This document shows positions 34,803 through 43,430 of a stretch of 64,000 nt of DNA, one piece after another (position 1 is the stretch's first letter; each line of letters begins with the position of its first letter). The notes beneath the pieces are model-generated. The model was not told the DNA's origin and made no database searches. It saw only the letters and a list, made by a program, of their open reading frames with translations. The position numbers were made by a program, and so were the translations under genes. The DNA comes from Bulleidia sp. zg-1006 (GTDB lineage Bacteria > Bacillota_I > Bacilli_A > Erysipelotrichales > Erysipelotrichaceae): assembly GCF_016812035.1 (NCBI RefSeq), contig NZ_CP069178.1, positions 1,426,001 through 1,490,000 of the forward strand, written 5' to 3'.

Positions 34803-35902
34803 TCCGTTGTATCCGGGTCGATTGTTAAGTCAATAGCGTAACCTGGATACTCTTTTTTTATCCATTCCTTTAAATCCATTTGTTTCTGATTGAGTGATTT
34901 TATACCAAAGGGAACCACAATATCAAAACGAATTCTTTTATTCTCTTGGTCCACTAAGAAACCATGCACTTGTTTCACAAATCCTAATTGTAAACAATAT
35001 TTACTAATTCCCGTTCGCATTTCATTCACCTCTTCCGAGTGCGAATTTCTGGCGTAAATACCAACCGCCGATAAAGTTACTCCCGTTTCTATATAAACCT
35101 GACGCATTACTTTTCTGGAGAGTTGATCAATCCGAGATGCCGAAGTTGTATCTTCCACTTCCACATGTAAAGAGCCAATCCAACGATTTGGACCATAATC
35201 ATTGATAAACAAATCATATACTCCACAAACACCCGGTACATGCTTCGCCGCTTCAATCACAGAGCTAGTTAAAGAAGAAGAAATTCTTTCCCCTAAAATA
35301 CGCGATAGGGTTTCATTCAAAATGTCATACCCGCTCTTTAGAATGAATAAAGCAATCACCACAGATACATATTTATCAATCTCAAAGTGCAACCACAAAG
35401 AGCTTAGTGCTGACATCAAAGTAGCCACTGATAATAAAGAATCATTCTTAGCATCTTGACCGGAGTTTTTTAAAGAGGGAGAATCCAATTGAATCCCTAC
35501 TTGTTGAACATAATTTCCCAAGAATATTTTGACAAAAATAGCCACCGTCACAATCAAAACCGACCACCAAGAATACTTTGGCTGACTAGGATGAAGCCAA
35601 AGCTTAATTGTTTCAATCACCGATTGAATACCGGCGTATAAAATAATAAAAGCCACAATTAAAGCGGCGATATATTCATAACGGCCATGACCATAAGGAT
35701 GCTCTTTATCCGCCGTTTTCTTAGATAAAGTTGTTCCGCCAATCGTGATGATAGACGATAGAGCATCGCTTAAATTATTGACAGCATCTAAGATAATCGA
35801 AAGTGAATTAGCGATAAGACCAATCCCCATTTTAAAAGCCACTAATAATAAATTCATTACGATAGCGATAAGGCTTGTTTGAATAATTTTCTTTTCTCTC
35901 AT
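34799..35902 (-). CDS. Cation diffusion facilitator (CDF) family metal exporter
   Basis: This 367-aa protein has six transmembrane helices and the CDF metal site: 'LDAVNNLSDALSSIITIGG' with Asp/Asn pairs in helix 2 and 'SGQDAKNDSLLSVATL' in helix 5, and the HxxxGHGRYE-like 'HPYGHGRYEYI'. The C-terminal cytoplasmic domain (about 210-290) contains 'SLHVEVEDTTSAS'. It extrudes a divalent metal such as zinc, iron or manganese by proton antiport. Length is longer than the minimal CDF because of an additional C-terminal domain of about 75 residues. The metal is not determined. Confidence 0.9.
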   Translation of the reverse strand: MREKKIIQTSLIAIVMNLLLVAFKMGIGLIANSLSIILDAVNNLSDALSSIITIGGTTLSKKTADKEHPYGHGRYEYIAALIVAFIILYAGIQSVIETIKLWLHPSQPKYSWWSVLIVTVAIFVKIFLGNYVQQVGIQLDSPSLKNSGQDAKNDSLLSVATLMSALSSLWLHFEIDKYVSVVIALFILKSGYDILNETLSRILGERISSSLTSSVIEAAKHVPGVCGVYDLFINDYGPNRWIGSLHVEVEDTTSASRIDQLSRKVMRQVYIETGVTLSAVGIYARNSHSEEVNEMRTGISKYCLQLGFVKQVHGFLVDQENKRIRFDIVVPFGIKSLNQKQMDLKEWIKKEYPGYAIDLTIDPDTTD

Positions 35903-35951
35903 ACTTCTATTTTAAGAGACCCTTCTATGAAAACAAGTTAAACGATTGCAT

Positions 35952-35979
35952 AAAAAAACTGCCTAATAGAGACAGTTTT
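35952..35979 (-). terminator. Rho-independent terminator of the OhrR-type gene
   Basis: AAAACTG and CAGTTTT (extended by two pairs) form the stem, followed on the minus strand by a T tract; it reaches into the stop codon. Confidence 0.8.
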
Positions 35980-36412
35980 AGAATTCTTCTAAGATTTGGT
36001 GAAGAAGCTTGTATAAATCACTTGCTTCCGTTATTGAAAAAGAAACACAAGAAGAAATACGCTTTGGAATATCCAAACACTTTTCACGCATTGCTTTTCC
36101 TTCTTCCGTTAAATCGACTAAAACAACGCGTTCATCTATCTTAGAACGAGTTCTTGTCACCCATTCCCTTTCTTCCATCTTCTTTAATAATGGTGTGATT
36201 GTTCCACTATCTAAGTACAACTTCTCACACAAATCACCTACTGTTAAATGATGTTCTTCCCATAGCACCAAGAAAACAATATATTGTGTATACGTAATGC
36301 CTAATGGCTTTAAAAACGGCGTGTACATTCCAGTGATTTTTCTCGCTGCTGAATATAATGGAAAACAAATTTGATTTTCTAACTTCAAGCCTTCGTATTT
36401 ATCTTTAGCCAT
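35978..36412 (-). CDS. ohrR: MarR-family regulator, OhrR type
   Basis: This 144-aa regulator resembles the organic-hydroperoxide sensor OhrR: the N terminus 'LENQICFPLYSAARKITG' has the redox cysteine (Cys16), and the wing and recognition helix follow ('LYLDSGTITPLLKKMEER'). Two more cysteines, Cys112 and Cys122, are in the C-terminal dimer helix region where 2-Cys OhrR proteins place their resolving cysteine. No ohr peroxiredoxin gene is adjacent. An inverted repeat at 36443-36470 in its own promoter region is a candidate operator. The symbol is by similarity. Confidence 0.8.
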   Translation of the reverse strand: MAKDKYEGLKLENQICFPLYSAARKITGMYTPFLKPLGITYTQYIVFLVLWEEHHLTVGDLCEKLYLDSGTITPLLKKMEEREWVTRTRSKIDERVVLVDLTEEGKAMREKCLDIPKRISSCVSFSITEASDLYKLLHQILEEF

Positions 36413-36442
36413 ATTTCTCCTCCTATCTCTTGTGTTTTAAAA

Positions 36443-36470
36443 ATTAGAGAAAAGCTAGTCCTTTTCTAAT
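36443..36470. promoter_or_regulatory. Inverted repeat, candidate OhrR operator
   Basis: ATTAGAGAAAAG and CTTTTCTAAT form an interrupted inverted repeat (one extra base in the left arm) about 30 bases upstream of the regulator start. It is the only strong palindrome in this intergenic region. Confidence 0.5.
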
Positions 36471-36686
36471 CATAGACCCATTTAGCTACACTTTAGTATA
36501 AGTGAAAATATACTTTCTAGCAAGCAGAAGAATCGTTCAAAAGTTTTTATGACACATTTGTTTCTTGCAAGGATATTTAAATCTTACATGATTTTGAGAT
36601 TCTTTTCAAAATAAATAATACCTATACTCACCCTTTTATTGCTATCCCGGCTATTCTTTCTTACAATAAAACGAAAAGGAGCTTTT

Positions 36687-37682
36687 ATGTCATATTATCA
36701 ACCCACCCTATCCATTCGTGAAACCCAAGAAGCCATTAAATATATCCGCGATACCTTCCAATATGAGTTTGGTAAGGTGATGCGGCTAGAAAGAATATCC
36801 GCACCCTTGTTTGTTTCAAGGGAATCCGGTTTAAATGATACTCTTAGTGGTATTGAAAGACCCGTTTCATTTGATGCTTTAAACTTGGAAAACACAACCT
36901 TGGAAGTAGTTCAATCTTTAGCGAAATGGAAGCGTTTTGCTTTAAAGAAATATGACTTTAAAAATGGTGAAGGCTTATACACCAATATGAATGCCATTCG
37001 TAGAGATGAAACACCCGATGCTACGCATTCTTTCTATGTGGATCAATGGGATTGGGAAATCGCAATTAGTAAAGAAAACCGTCGTAAGGAATATTTAGAA
37101 GAAACCGTCCGCTTGATTTTTAAAGTCATCAAACACATGGAACATGAGGTTTGGTATAAATACCCAAAAGCGGTTTGTCATTTAGCCGAGGATGTTCATT
37201 TTATTGATTCACAAGAATTGTTGGATTTGTACCCCAGCTTGAATGCCAAAGAACGTGAACGTGAAATCACACGTCAATATGGTTGTGTCTTTATCGAACG
37301 CATTGGTGAAACCTTAAAAGGATCACAGGAACCACATGATAAAAGAGCGGCCGATTATGACGACTGGCAATTAAATGGTGATTTATTCTTCTGGTTACCA
37401 CAATTAGAGCAAGCCCTTGAGTTAAGCTCTATGGGAATTCGCGTGGATGAAAATTCCATCGTATCGCAATGTGAAAGTGCTCATTGTACCGAAAGACTCC
37501 AAATGCCTTATCATCAGATGATTCTTAAGCATGAATTACCTTACTCCATTGGTGGTGGTATTGGACAATCTCGATTGTGTATGTTACTACTGAATAAAGC
37601 CCATATTGGTGAAGTGCAAGCTTCTTATTGGCCTGAAGAAATCGTCAAGGACTGCTCTTTTAAAAATATCCCTCTATTATAA
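36687..37682 (+). CDS. asnA: Aspartate-ammonia ligase (asparagine synthetase A)
   Basis: AsnA makes asparagine from aspartate, ammonia and ATP. The 331-aa sequence shows 'YYQPTLSIRETQEAIKYIRD', 'FYVDQWDWEIAI', 'CVFIERIGETLKG', 'DDWQLNGDLFFW' and the C-terminal 'YSIGGGIGQSRLCMLLL', all typical of this class II synthetase-like fold. I take the ATG at 36687 because AAAAGGAGC precedes it; the open frame extends upstream without a ribosome site. Confidence 0.97.
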   Translation: MSYYQPTLSIRETQEAIKYIRDTFQYEFGKVMRLERISAPLFVSRESGLNDTLSGIERPVSFDALNLENTTLEVVQSLAKWKRFALKKYDFKNGEGLYTNMNAIRRDETPDATHSFYVDQWDWEIAISKENRRKEYLEETVRLIFKVIKHMEHEVWYKYPKAVCHLAEDVHFIDSQELLDLYPSLNAKEREREITRQYGCVFIERIGETLKGSQEPHDKRAADYDDWQLNGDLFFWLPQLEQALELSSMGIRVDENSIVSQCESAHCTERLQMPYHQMILKHELPYSIGGGIGQSRLCMLLLNKAHIGEVQASYWPEEIVKDCSFKNIPLL

Positions 37683-37743
37683 AAAAGCTTTATTTTATAC
37701 AGAATTATACAAAATTTTAAAGGTTTTTTGGGGTGTAAGGAAC

Positions 37744-37757
37744 TGTAAACGCTCTCA
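37744..37757 (+). promoter_or_regulatory. Orphan cre (CcpA) site
   Basis: TGTAAACGCTCTCA agrees with TGWAANCGNTNWCA at all 14 positions. A TATAAA-like -10 follows at 37767, but no gene starts downstream on the plus strand before the convergent nitroreductase. Confidence 0.6.
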
Positions 37758-37800
37758 TAATAATACTATAAAGATAAATTACTTATCTTTAATGCTTTTC

Positions 37801-37840
37801 AAGGAGGATTTATTCACCAAAAAACAATCTCCTTTTCCCT
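37801..37840 (+). terminator. Possible terminator
   Basis: AAGGAGGATT pairs with AATCTCCTT (one bulge) across a 15-base loop, followed by TTTCCCTTTTTT. It may end transcription from asnA, although it is 120 bases after the stop. Confidence 0.4.
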
Positions 37841-38008
37841 TTTTTGGAATTCTTTGAAAAGTAAAAATTGGGATAATACCTTAAATCTAAGTGACTGCAT
37901 GACTTGTCCCCCTTTATAGCTATTAACTAAGTTTTGTATTTTCCCGATTTTAAAGCCAAAAGAAAAGAAGATAGACAGTGTGCCGACCTCCCTACCGTTA
38001 GATTTCGG

Positions 38009-38031
38009 TCTAACTTTTAGGGGTCACATCA
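38009..38031 (-). repeat. IS3-like terminal sequence, solo copy A2
   Basis: The minus strand reads TGATGTGACCCCTAAAAGTT then AGA, and continues into a small GTTAGA/TCTAAC hairpin. It resembles copy A1 at 19401 and the ends of IS150-group elements. Confidence 0.5.
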
Positions 38032-38053
38032 CACAGCTACCTTCTTTTTTATT

Positions 38054-38569
38054 TTACTTATAGGAAACAATTTCTGATAAGTCTTTTTTCGTGGTGTGAA
38101 GAATCGATGGCTTTGCGTCTTCATGGGCATAACCTAGTGGCATTAATAGAACAACCTTTTCATTTTCGGGTAAGCCCATTTCCTTTTCTACCTCTTCATT
38201 AGAGAACGCATTCACCCAACAGGTGCTTAAACCAAGTTCTTCTGCTTCAAACATCATGTGTGTCGCAACAATACTAACATCTTGATGACCGGAATTATGC
38301 TTAGCCTCCGGTGAGGTCTTAAAAATTTTATTTGTATCATACGCAAAAATGAAAACAATCTTTGCACCATAAATACAGCGGGTTAGTTTATTTAATTTGG
38401 CTAACCCTTCTTCACTTTGAACCACATAAATTTTATGTGGTTGACCATTCTTAGCCGTTGGTGCTAAATTACCCACTTCTAAAATTTTGTCTAATTTTTC
38501 CTTTTCTACTGCACAATCTGAAAATTTTCGAACTGTATAACGATTCTTCGCTAATTCTTCAAATGTCAT
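38054..38569 (-). CDS. Nitroreductase family protein
   Basis: This 171-aa FMN-dependent oxidoreductase begins 'TFEELAKNRYTVRKFSDCAV', the usual FMN-binding start, and has 'APTAKNGQPHKIYVV' and 'LGLSTCWVNAF' with the FMN contacts. The C terminus is short ('MPLGYAHEDAKPS'). It would reduce nitro or quinone compounds with NAD(P)H; the natural substrate is unknown. It stands alone, divergent from the PadR gene. Confidence 0.9.
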   Translation of the reverse strand: MTFEELAKNRYTVRKFSDCAVEKEKLDKILEVGNLAPTAKNGQPHKIYVVQSEEGLAKLNKLTRCIYGAKIVFIFAYDTNKIFKTSPEAKHNSGHQDVSIVATHMMFEAEELGLSTCWVNAFSNEEVEKEMGLPENEKVVLLMPLGYAHEDAKPSILHTTKKDLSEIVSYK

Positions 38570-38623
38570 ACCTGTTTTCCCCTCTTCTTTTTATCTATTA
38601 TACACCTTTTTTTGCCCACTATA

Positions 38624-38652
38624 TTGCATAACAGTATACTATGTGATATAAC
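38624..38652 (+). promoter_or_regulatory. Promoter of the PadR operon with central palindrome
   Basis: TTGCAT (38624-38629) and TATAAC (38647-38652) are 17 bases apart, and the spacer contains AGTATACT, a perfect palindrome that could be the PadR binding site for autoregulation. Confidence 0.6.
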
Positions 38653-38669
38653 ATTCTCGGGAGGTAACT

Positions 38670-38972
38670 ATGGATGCTCAATTTAAAAAAGGTGTTTTAG
38701 AATTATGTGTCTTATCCAAGCTTGTGGATGAAGATAAGTATGGCTATGAGTTAACCGAAGATATTTCCCAAGAGTTATCCATTACAGCCGGTACTTTATA
38801 CCTTATCTTAAAGCGATTAAAAGACAATGACTACGTTCAAACTTATTTAAAAGAATCGAACAGTGGACCGGCTCGAAAATACTACCACATTACCACAAGG
38901 GGTTTATCCTACCAACAGGAACAAAAAAACGAATGGCTATCCTTCGTTGAGAAAGTGAGGAATTTATTATGA
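38670..38972 (+). CDS. PadR-family transcriptional regulator
   Basis: This 100-aa regulator is a short PadR (subfamily without the C-terminal helix bundle). The winged helix shows 'KKGVLELCVLSKLVDEDKYG', 'YELTEDISQ', 'TAGTLYLILKRLKDNDYV' and 'GPARKYYHITTRGL'. It overlaps the next gene by ATGA, so the two are translated together. PadR genes paired with DUF1700 proteins usually act in cell-envelope stress responses. Confidence 0.92.
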   Translation: MDAQFKKGVLELCVLSKLVDEDKYGYELTEDISQELSITAGTLYLILKRLKDNDYVQTYLKESNSGPARKYYHITTRGLSYQQEQKNEWLSFVEKVRNLL

Positions 38973-40054
38973 CCAAACAAGAATATTTACATGCTTTAAA
39001 AGATTACCTAAACGATTACCCTAATGAAGATCAAGCAGAAATTTTACAATCTTTTGAAAATCACATTGATGAATCATTAGCTCAAGGGAAAACCATGGAT
39101 GAGATTGTCAAGGAATTAGGCAATATTGAAGATATGTTCTTAGATCAACCACAAACTAAAAAAACCGGCTTTTCTGATTTCGTTAAGACAGCCATTGAGA
39201 AAACTACACCTTTCCTAAAAGATATGAATTTTAGATGGCTTTCTGATGAAGAAATTTGTTTTGAAGAGACGGATTCCTTTCCTTGTTCAAAAGCAACTGA
39301 AATTTTCATCTCCGGTGATTATTTCGACGTTGATGTAGAAGAGGGTGAAAGTGTTTCTTATTCCTATAAAGCTTACACATCAAAACATTCTAAAAAACAG
39401 GCTGTTTTCACAAAGAATCTCAATGGTGATGTGGTTCATTTTAACTCCAAACATGGTCATGGCACCCTTTTGATTACCTTACCATCATCTATTCATCATC
39501 TCAATATTCAAACCCAATCCGGCAATATCAATCTTTCTAATCTTAAAGTGGATGAACTTCAATTAAATTCCAAAGCAAGCGATATTATCTTGGATGACCT
39601 TCGTTATCAAAACGCATACTTCCATTTGGCTGCCGGTGATGTGGAATTGAATGATTGTATCATGGGCAAAACATCCATTGAAACACTGGCTGGAGATATC
39701 GATGTGAATTCATGTTCCGGTGATTTAGCATTAAGCGCTTTGGCTGGTGCTGTGGATATTAACCATAGTCAAGGCTCCTTCTTAAAAATCAACACAAAGG
39801 CTGGCGATGTGGATGTTTCCGGTGATTATCCAAAAGCTGACATCCGTTGTACCGCCGGCGATATTGACTTGGAATTATTCCGTATTGAAAACTATGAAAT
39901 TAAATCAAGCACAGGAGATATTCAGGTGAATTGTTCTCAGCACGACTTTGAAACTCGTGCTGAAAGTCAAATGGGGGATATGAATATTGCTCATTACCAA
40001 GGAAATGGTCGTTTGTACATTAAATCAACCACGGGGGATATTGATGTCAAATAA
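38969..40054 (+). CDS. DUF1700/DUF4097 envelope-stress protein
   Basis: This 361-aa protein has an N-terminal DUF1700 helical domain ('TKQEYLHALKDYLNDYPNED', 'IVKELGNIEDMFLDQP') and a C-terminal right-handed beta-helix of DUF4097 type (about 160-361), with repeated 'GDI(D/E)' turns such as 'LAGDIDVNSCSG', 'KAGDVDVSG', 'TAGDIDLE' and 'TTGDIDVK' at the very end. There is no signal peptide or membrane helix. The layout recalls LiaX and YvlB of the cell-envelope stress network. The stop is followed closely by a terminator. Confidence 0.85.
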   Translation: MTKQEYLHALKDYLNDYPNEDQAEILQSFENHIDESLAQGKTMDEIVKELGNIEDMFLDQPQTKKTGFSDFVKTAIEKTTPFLKDMNFRWLSDEEICFEETDSFPCSKATEIFISGDYFDVDVEEGESVSYSYKAYTSKHSKKQAVFTKNLNGDVVHFNSKHGHGTLLITLPSSIHHLNIQTQSGNINLSNLKVDELQLNSKASDIILDDLRYQNAYFHLAAGDVELNDCIMGKTSIETLAGDIDVNSCSGDLALSALAGAVDINHSQGSFLKINTKAGDVDVSGDYPKADIRCTAGDIDLELFRIENYEIKSSTGDIQVNCSQHDFETRAESQMGDMNIAHYQGNGRLYIKSTTGDIDVK

Positions 40055-40071
40055 CATACAAATTTAACACT

Positions 40072-40163
40072 AAAAAAGAGGTTCATTGAATGATGAAGTA
40101 CATCCCAAAAGTTAGTTTGGTGTCTAACTTTTGGAGGTGCACTGCAAAAATGTACCTCTTTTT
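40072..40163. terminator. Bidirectional terminator interrupted by an IS-end palindrome
   Basis: AAAAAAGAGGT (40072-40082) and ACCTCTTTTT (40154-40163) are complementary and lie between the convergent ends of the DUF4097 gene and pflA, as expected for a shared terminator. The loop holds a palindromic mini-element (40094-40147), so the stem now encloses a 71-base loop. Confidence 0.55.
40094..40147. repeat. Palindromic IS-end mini-element, copy B2
   Basis: CCCAAAAGTTAG and CTAACTTTTGG are inverted around TTTGGTGT, with outer parts TGAAGTACAT and GAGGTGCACTGCA. It matches copy B1 at 23848-23906 in arrangement: two IS3-like ends head to head with no interior. Confidence 0.6.
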
Positions 40164-40893
40164 ATTTTTGAATACCTAATAGCTTTTCAGCATGTAGCAC
40201 TTCCTCTACCGTTGGTTGCGGGGTATCAGGGATAGGATAAGGAATACCGAGATGTTCATATTCCACTTTTGCCATGGCGTGATAAGGGAGTATTTCTACC
40301 CTTTCCACGTTTTCAAGTGTATCAATAAAGCTCTTTAACTGAATTAAATCTTCATCATTCGCTGTAATACCCGGCACCAATACATGTCTAATCCATACCG
40401 GTATCTTTCGATTACTTAAATCCTTTGCCAATGCCAAAATATTTTCATTTGACCAACCTGTTAATTTCTTATGAATAACCGGATTCATTTCTTTGATATC
40501 CAATAAAACCAAATCCGTCACCTGCATCAAACGTTCAAACTTGGCGTACCATTCAGATTCCGTTGTATAAGGATTACCGGAAGTGTCTAAAGTCGTATGA
40601 ATATGATATTTCTGACAAATTTCAAACAATTCAATTAAGAAATCCATTTGAACCAAAGCTTCTCCACCGGATACTGTAATACCGCCTCCATTTTTCCAAT
40701 AAGAACGATACCGAACGGCTTTCCGGAACACTTCCTCTGCACTCATTTCCATTCCTTGTTTAAACTTCCAAGTCTCCGGATTATGACAATATAAACAACG
40801 CATTGGGCAGCCTTGCATAAAGACAATAAAGCGAACCCCCGGTCCATCCACAGCACCAAAGCTTTCAAAAGAATGAATATAGCCTTTTGTCAT
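40162..40893 (-). CDS. pflA: Pyruvate formate-lyase activating enzyme
   Basis: This 243-aa radical SAM enzyme installs the glycyl radical on PflB. The [4Fe-4S] motif 'GCPMRCLYCHNPETW' uses Cys29, Cys33 and Cys36; 'GGGITVSGGEALVQ' is the SAM-binding GGE motif. It needs anaerobic conditions. It follows pflB after a terminator-like hairpin, so it may be made at lower level. Confidence 0.97.
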   Translation of the reverse strand: MTKGYIHSFESFGAVDGPGVRFIVFMQGCPMRCLYCHNPETWKFKQGMEMSAEEVFRKAVRYRSYWKNGGGITVSGGEALVQMDFLIELFEICQKYHIHTTLDTSGNPYTTESEWYAKFERLMQVTDLVLLDIKEMNPVIHKKLTGWSNENILALAKDLSNRKIPVWIRHVLVPGITANDEDLIQLKSFIDTLENVERVEILPYHAMAKVEYEHLGIPYPIPDTPQPTVEEVLHAEKLLGIQK

Positions 40894-40909
40894 TTGTCCT
40901 CCTGTTGAT

Positions 40910-40940
40910 AAAAAAGAGCATCTTTAACCGATGCCCTCTT
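40910..40940 (-). terminator. Hairpin between pflB and pflA
   Basis: AAGAGGGCATC pairs with GATGCTCTT (one bulged G) and is followed by six T on the minus strand, just after pflB. It probably terminates most pflB transcripts. Confidence 0.7.
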
Positions 40941-40942
40941 CC

Positions 40943-43195
40943 TTACATATGATCGTGGAATGTACGAGAAATAACATCCAATTGTTGTTCACGAGTTAAG
41001 GAAATGAACTTAACCGCATAGCCGGATACACGAATTGTAAAGTTAGCATATTCAGGCTTGTCCGGATTTTCCATTGCATCCAATAGTTTTTCTTTGCCAA
41101 AGACATTCACATTCAAGTGATGAGCACCTTGATCAAAGTAACCATCTAAGACATGAACTAAGTTTTCTTTTCTTTCTTCTTCACTATGACCTAAAGCACT
41201 TGGATTCATTGTCTGGGTGTTGGAAATACCATCCAATGCCCAGTGATAAGGTAGCTTTGTTAAGGAATTCAAGGAAGCTAGTAAACCATTTTGTTCAGCC
41301 CCATAAGATGGATTAGCACCAGGAGCTAATGGTGTCCAAGCCTTACGACCATCCGGCATATTCCCGGTGAACTTACCATAAACCACATTGGAAGTAATGG
41401 TTAAGATGGAAGTCGTTGCTTCAGAATTTCGATACGTATGGTGCTTCTTAATCTTATCAATGAAACTCTTTAATAACCAAGTCGCAATTTCATCCGCACG
41501 ATCATCATCATTACCATACTTAGGGAAATCACCCTCTGTTTCATATTCTGTAACAATGCCGTCTTCATTACGAATAGTCTTTACCTTAGCGTACTTAATA
41601 GCACTCAAACTATCCACAACATGAGAGAAACCGGCAATACCGGTCGCAAAGGTACGGCGAACATCGGTATCAATCAAAGCCATTTCAGCGGCTTCATAGT
41701 AGTACTTATCATGCATATATTGAATTAAGTTTAAGATGTTTACATATAAACCGGCTAACCAGTCTAACATGACATCGTATTTCTGCATCACTTCATCATA
41801 ATCCAAGTATTCCGAAGTAATAGGACGGTAAGCAGGTGCTACTTGCTTAAAGCTCTTTTCATCCACACCACCGTTGATAGCGTATAATAAAGCTTTCGCC
41901 AAGTTTGCACGAGCACCGAAGAATTGCATTTCCTTACCCGTTTCCGTAGCCGATACACAGCAACAAATACTGTAATCATCGCCCCATTCCGGACGCATCA
42001 CATCATCGTTTTCATATTGAATCGAAGAAGTGTTCACAGAAATCTTAGCCGCATACTTACGGAATGTTTCCGGTAAACGAGAAGAGTAAAGAACCGTTAA
42101 GTTTGGTTCCGGGGAAGGTCCCATATTTTCTAATGTATGTAAGAAACGGAAGTCATTCTTTGTTACTAAAGAGCGACCATCACTACCCATACCGGCTACT
42201 TCTAAGGTTGCCCACACCGGATCCCCTGAGAACAATTCATTATACGCAGGAACACGAGCAAACTTAACCATGCGAAACTTCATAACCAGATGATCAATCA
42301 ATTCTTGTGCTTGATCTTCAGTTAAGATGCCGGCTTCTAAATCTCTTTCTAAATAAATATCTAAGAAAGTAGAAATACGACCAACTGACATCGCCGCCCC
42401 ATTTTGTGTCTTAATAGCCGCTAAATAACCAAAGTATAACCATTGGCAAGCTTCTTTAGCATCCTTAGCCGGTTTAGAAATATCAAAGCCATACACAGCC
42501 GCCATTTCTTTCATGCCCTTTAAGGCTTTAATCTGATCAGACAATTCTTCTCTTTGGCGAATAACATCATCCACCATGGTTCCATCCCCACAGTTTAATT
42601 TATCTTCTTCCTTCCAAGCAATCAATTGGTCAATACCATATAAAGCAACACGACGGTAGTCACCAACAATACGACCACGACCATAGGTATCTGGTAAACC
42701 GGTGATAATATGCGAACTACGAGCCGCTCTCATTTCTGGTGTGTATGCATCAAAAACCGCTTGATTGTGTGTCTTATGATATTCTGTAAAAATCTTGTGG
42801 AATTCAGGATTAGGTTCAAAGCCATACGTTTTCAAAGCTTCTTCTGCCATCTTAATACCACCATAAGGCATAAAGGCTCTCTTTAATGGCTTATCGGTTT
42901 GTAAACCAACCACTGTTTCTAAATCCTTCAAGGATTCATCGATATATCCCGGACCATAAGCTGTTAAACCGGAAACAACATCCGCTTCTTCATCCAGCAC
43001 ACCACCGTGATTTCTTTCTTCCTTCTGTAGTTCTTGTAAACGAGTCCATAACTTATTCGTAGCATCGCTTGGTTCTGCTAAGAAAGACTCATCACCATCG
43101 TATGGATGGTAATTCTTCTGGACGAAGTCACGCACATTACATTCTTCTTTCCATGTACGACCTTCAAATCCATGCCATTGTTGATTATCAATCAT
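40943..43195 (-). CDS. pflB: Formate acetyltransferase (pyruvate formate-lyase)
   Basis: PflB converts pyruvate and CoA to acetyl-CoA and formate under anaerobic conditions. The 750-aa protein carries the catalytic cysteines in '[13 protein letters not shown]' (Cys411-413, a third Cys before the usual pair) and the glycyl radical at Gly725 in 'RVSGYAVKF'. Length and both motifs are standard. A cre-like site lies 143 bases upstream. Confidence 0.98.
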   Translation of the reverse strand: MIDNQQWHGFEGRTWKEECNVRDFVQKNYHPYDGDESFLAEPSDATNKLWTRLQELQKEERNHGGVLDEEADVVSGLTAYGPGYIDESLKDLETVVGLQTDKPLKRAFMPYGGIKMAEEALKTYGFEPNPEFHKIFTEYHKTHNQAVFDAYTPEMRAARSSHIITGLPDTYGRGRIVGDYRRVALYGIDQLIAWKEEDKLNCGDGTMVDDVIRQREELSDQIKALKGMKEMAAVYGFDISKPAKDAKEACQWLYFGYLAAIKTQNGAAMSVGRISTFLDIYLERDLEAGILTEDQAQELIDHLVMKFRMVKFARVPAYNELFSGDPVWATLEVAGMGSDGRSLVTKNDFRFLHTLENMGPSPEPNLTVLYSSRLPETFRKYAAKISVNTSSIQYENDDVMRPEWGDDYSICCCVSATETGKEMQFFGARANLAKALLYAINGGVDEKSFKQVAPAYRPITSEYLDYDEVMQKYDVMLDWLAGLYVNILNLIQYMHDKYYYEAAEMALIDTDVRRTFATGIAGFSHVVDSLSAIKYAKVKTIRNEDGIVTEYETEGDFPKYGNDDDRADEIATWLLKSFIDKIKKHHTYRNSEATTSILTITSNVVYGKFTGNMPDGRKAWTPLAPGANPSYGAEQNGLLASLNSLTKLPYHWALDGISNTQTMNPSALGHSEEERKENLVHVLDGYFDQGAHHLNVNVFGKEKLLDAMENPDKPEYANFTIRVSGYAVKFISLTREQQLDVISRTFHDHM

Positions 43196-43337
43196 TATGT
43201 TAATTCCCCTTTCACTTAGTTAATCATAACAAACACGCTCTTCTCACGCTATTCAGATGATTTGAATTTAAAGATGTTTTTCAGCGTAAATGAAATAAAT
43301 CTCTTTTTCCGAATATTTGATTTCAGAATACATTTTC

Positions 43338-43351
43338 ACTAAGCGCTTACA
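43338..43351 (-). promoter_or_regulatory. cre-like site upstream of pflB
   Basis: The minus strand reads TGTAAGCGCTTAGT, agreeing with the CcpA consensus at 12 of 14 positions and with a perfect AAGCGCTT core. Promoter elements around it are not clear. Confidence 0.55.
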
Positions 43352-43390
43352 TTGTTAAAAAATCTTGTTTTTGCACAAAGCATCGCCAAA

Positions 43391-43430
43391 ACAAATAAGT
43401 AAGAGGTACCGCTATCGCTTACTTATTTGT
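43391..43430 (-). terminator. Terminator of the amino-acid ABC operon
   Basis: ACAAATAAGTAAG and CTTACTTATTTGT form a perfect 13-bp stem with a 14-base loop overlapping the end of the binding-protein gene. Confidence 0.75.

Larger units (their letters stand above)
37683..38053. other. Gene-free region after asnA with an orphan cre site
   Basis: The 371 bases contain a perfect cre match (37744-37757), a hairpin AAAGATAA/TTATCTTT around 37769-37790, a ribosome-site-like AAGGAGG at 37801 with no start codon behind it, and an IS3-like end. It looks like the scar of a lost catabolite-controlled gene. Confidence 0.5.

Noticed and set aside
37606-37857. 83-codon open frame over the asnA end and the following gap
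   Set aside because: It overlaps asnA in another frame, has no ribosome site, and its composition reflects the A/T-rich gap.
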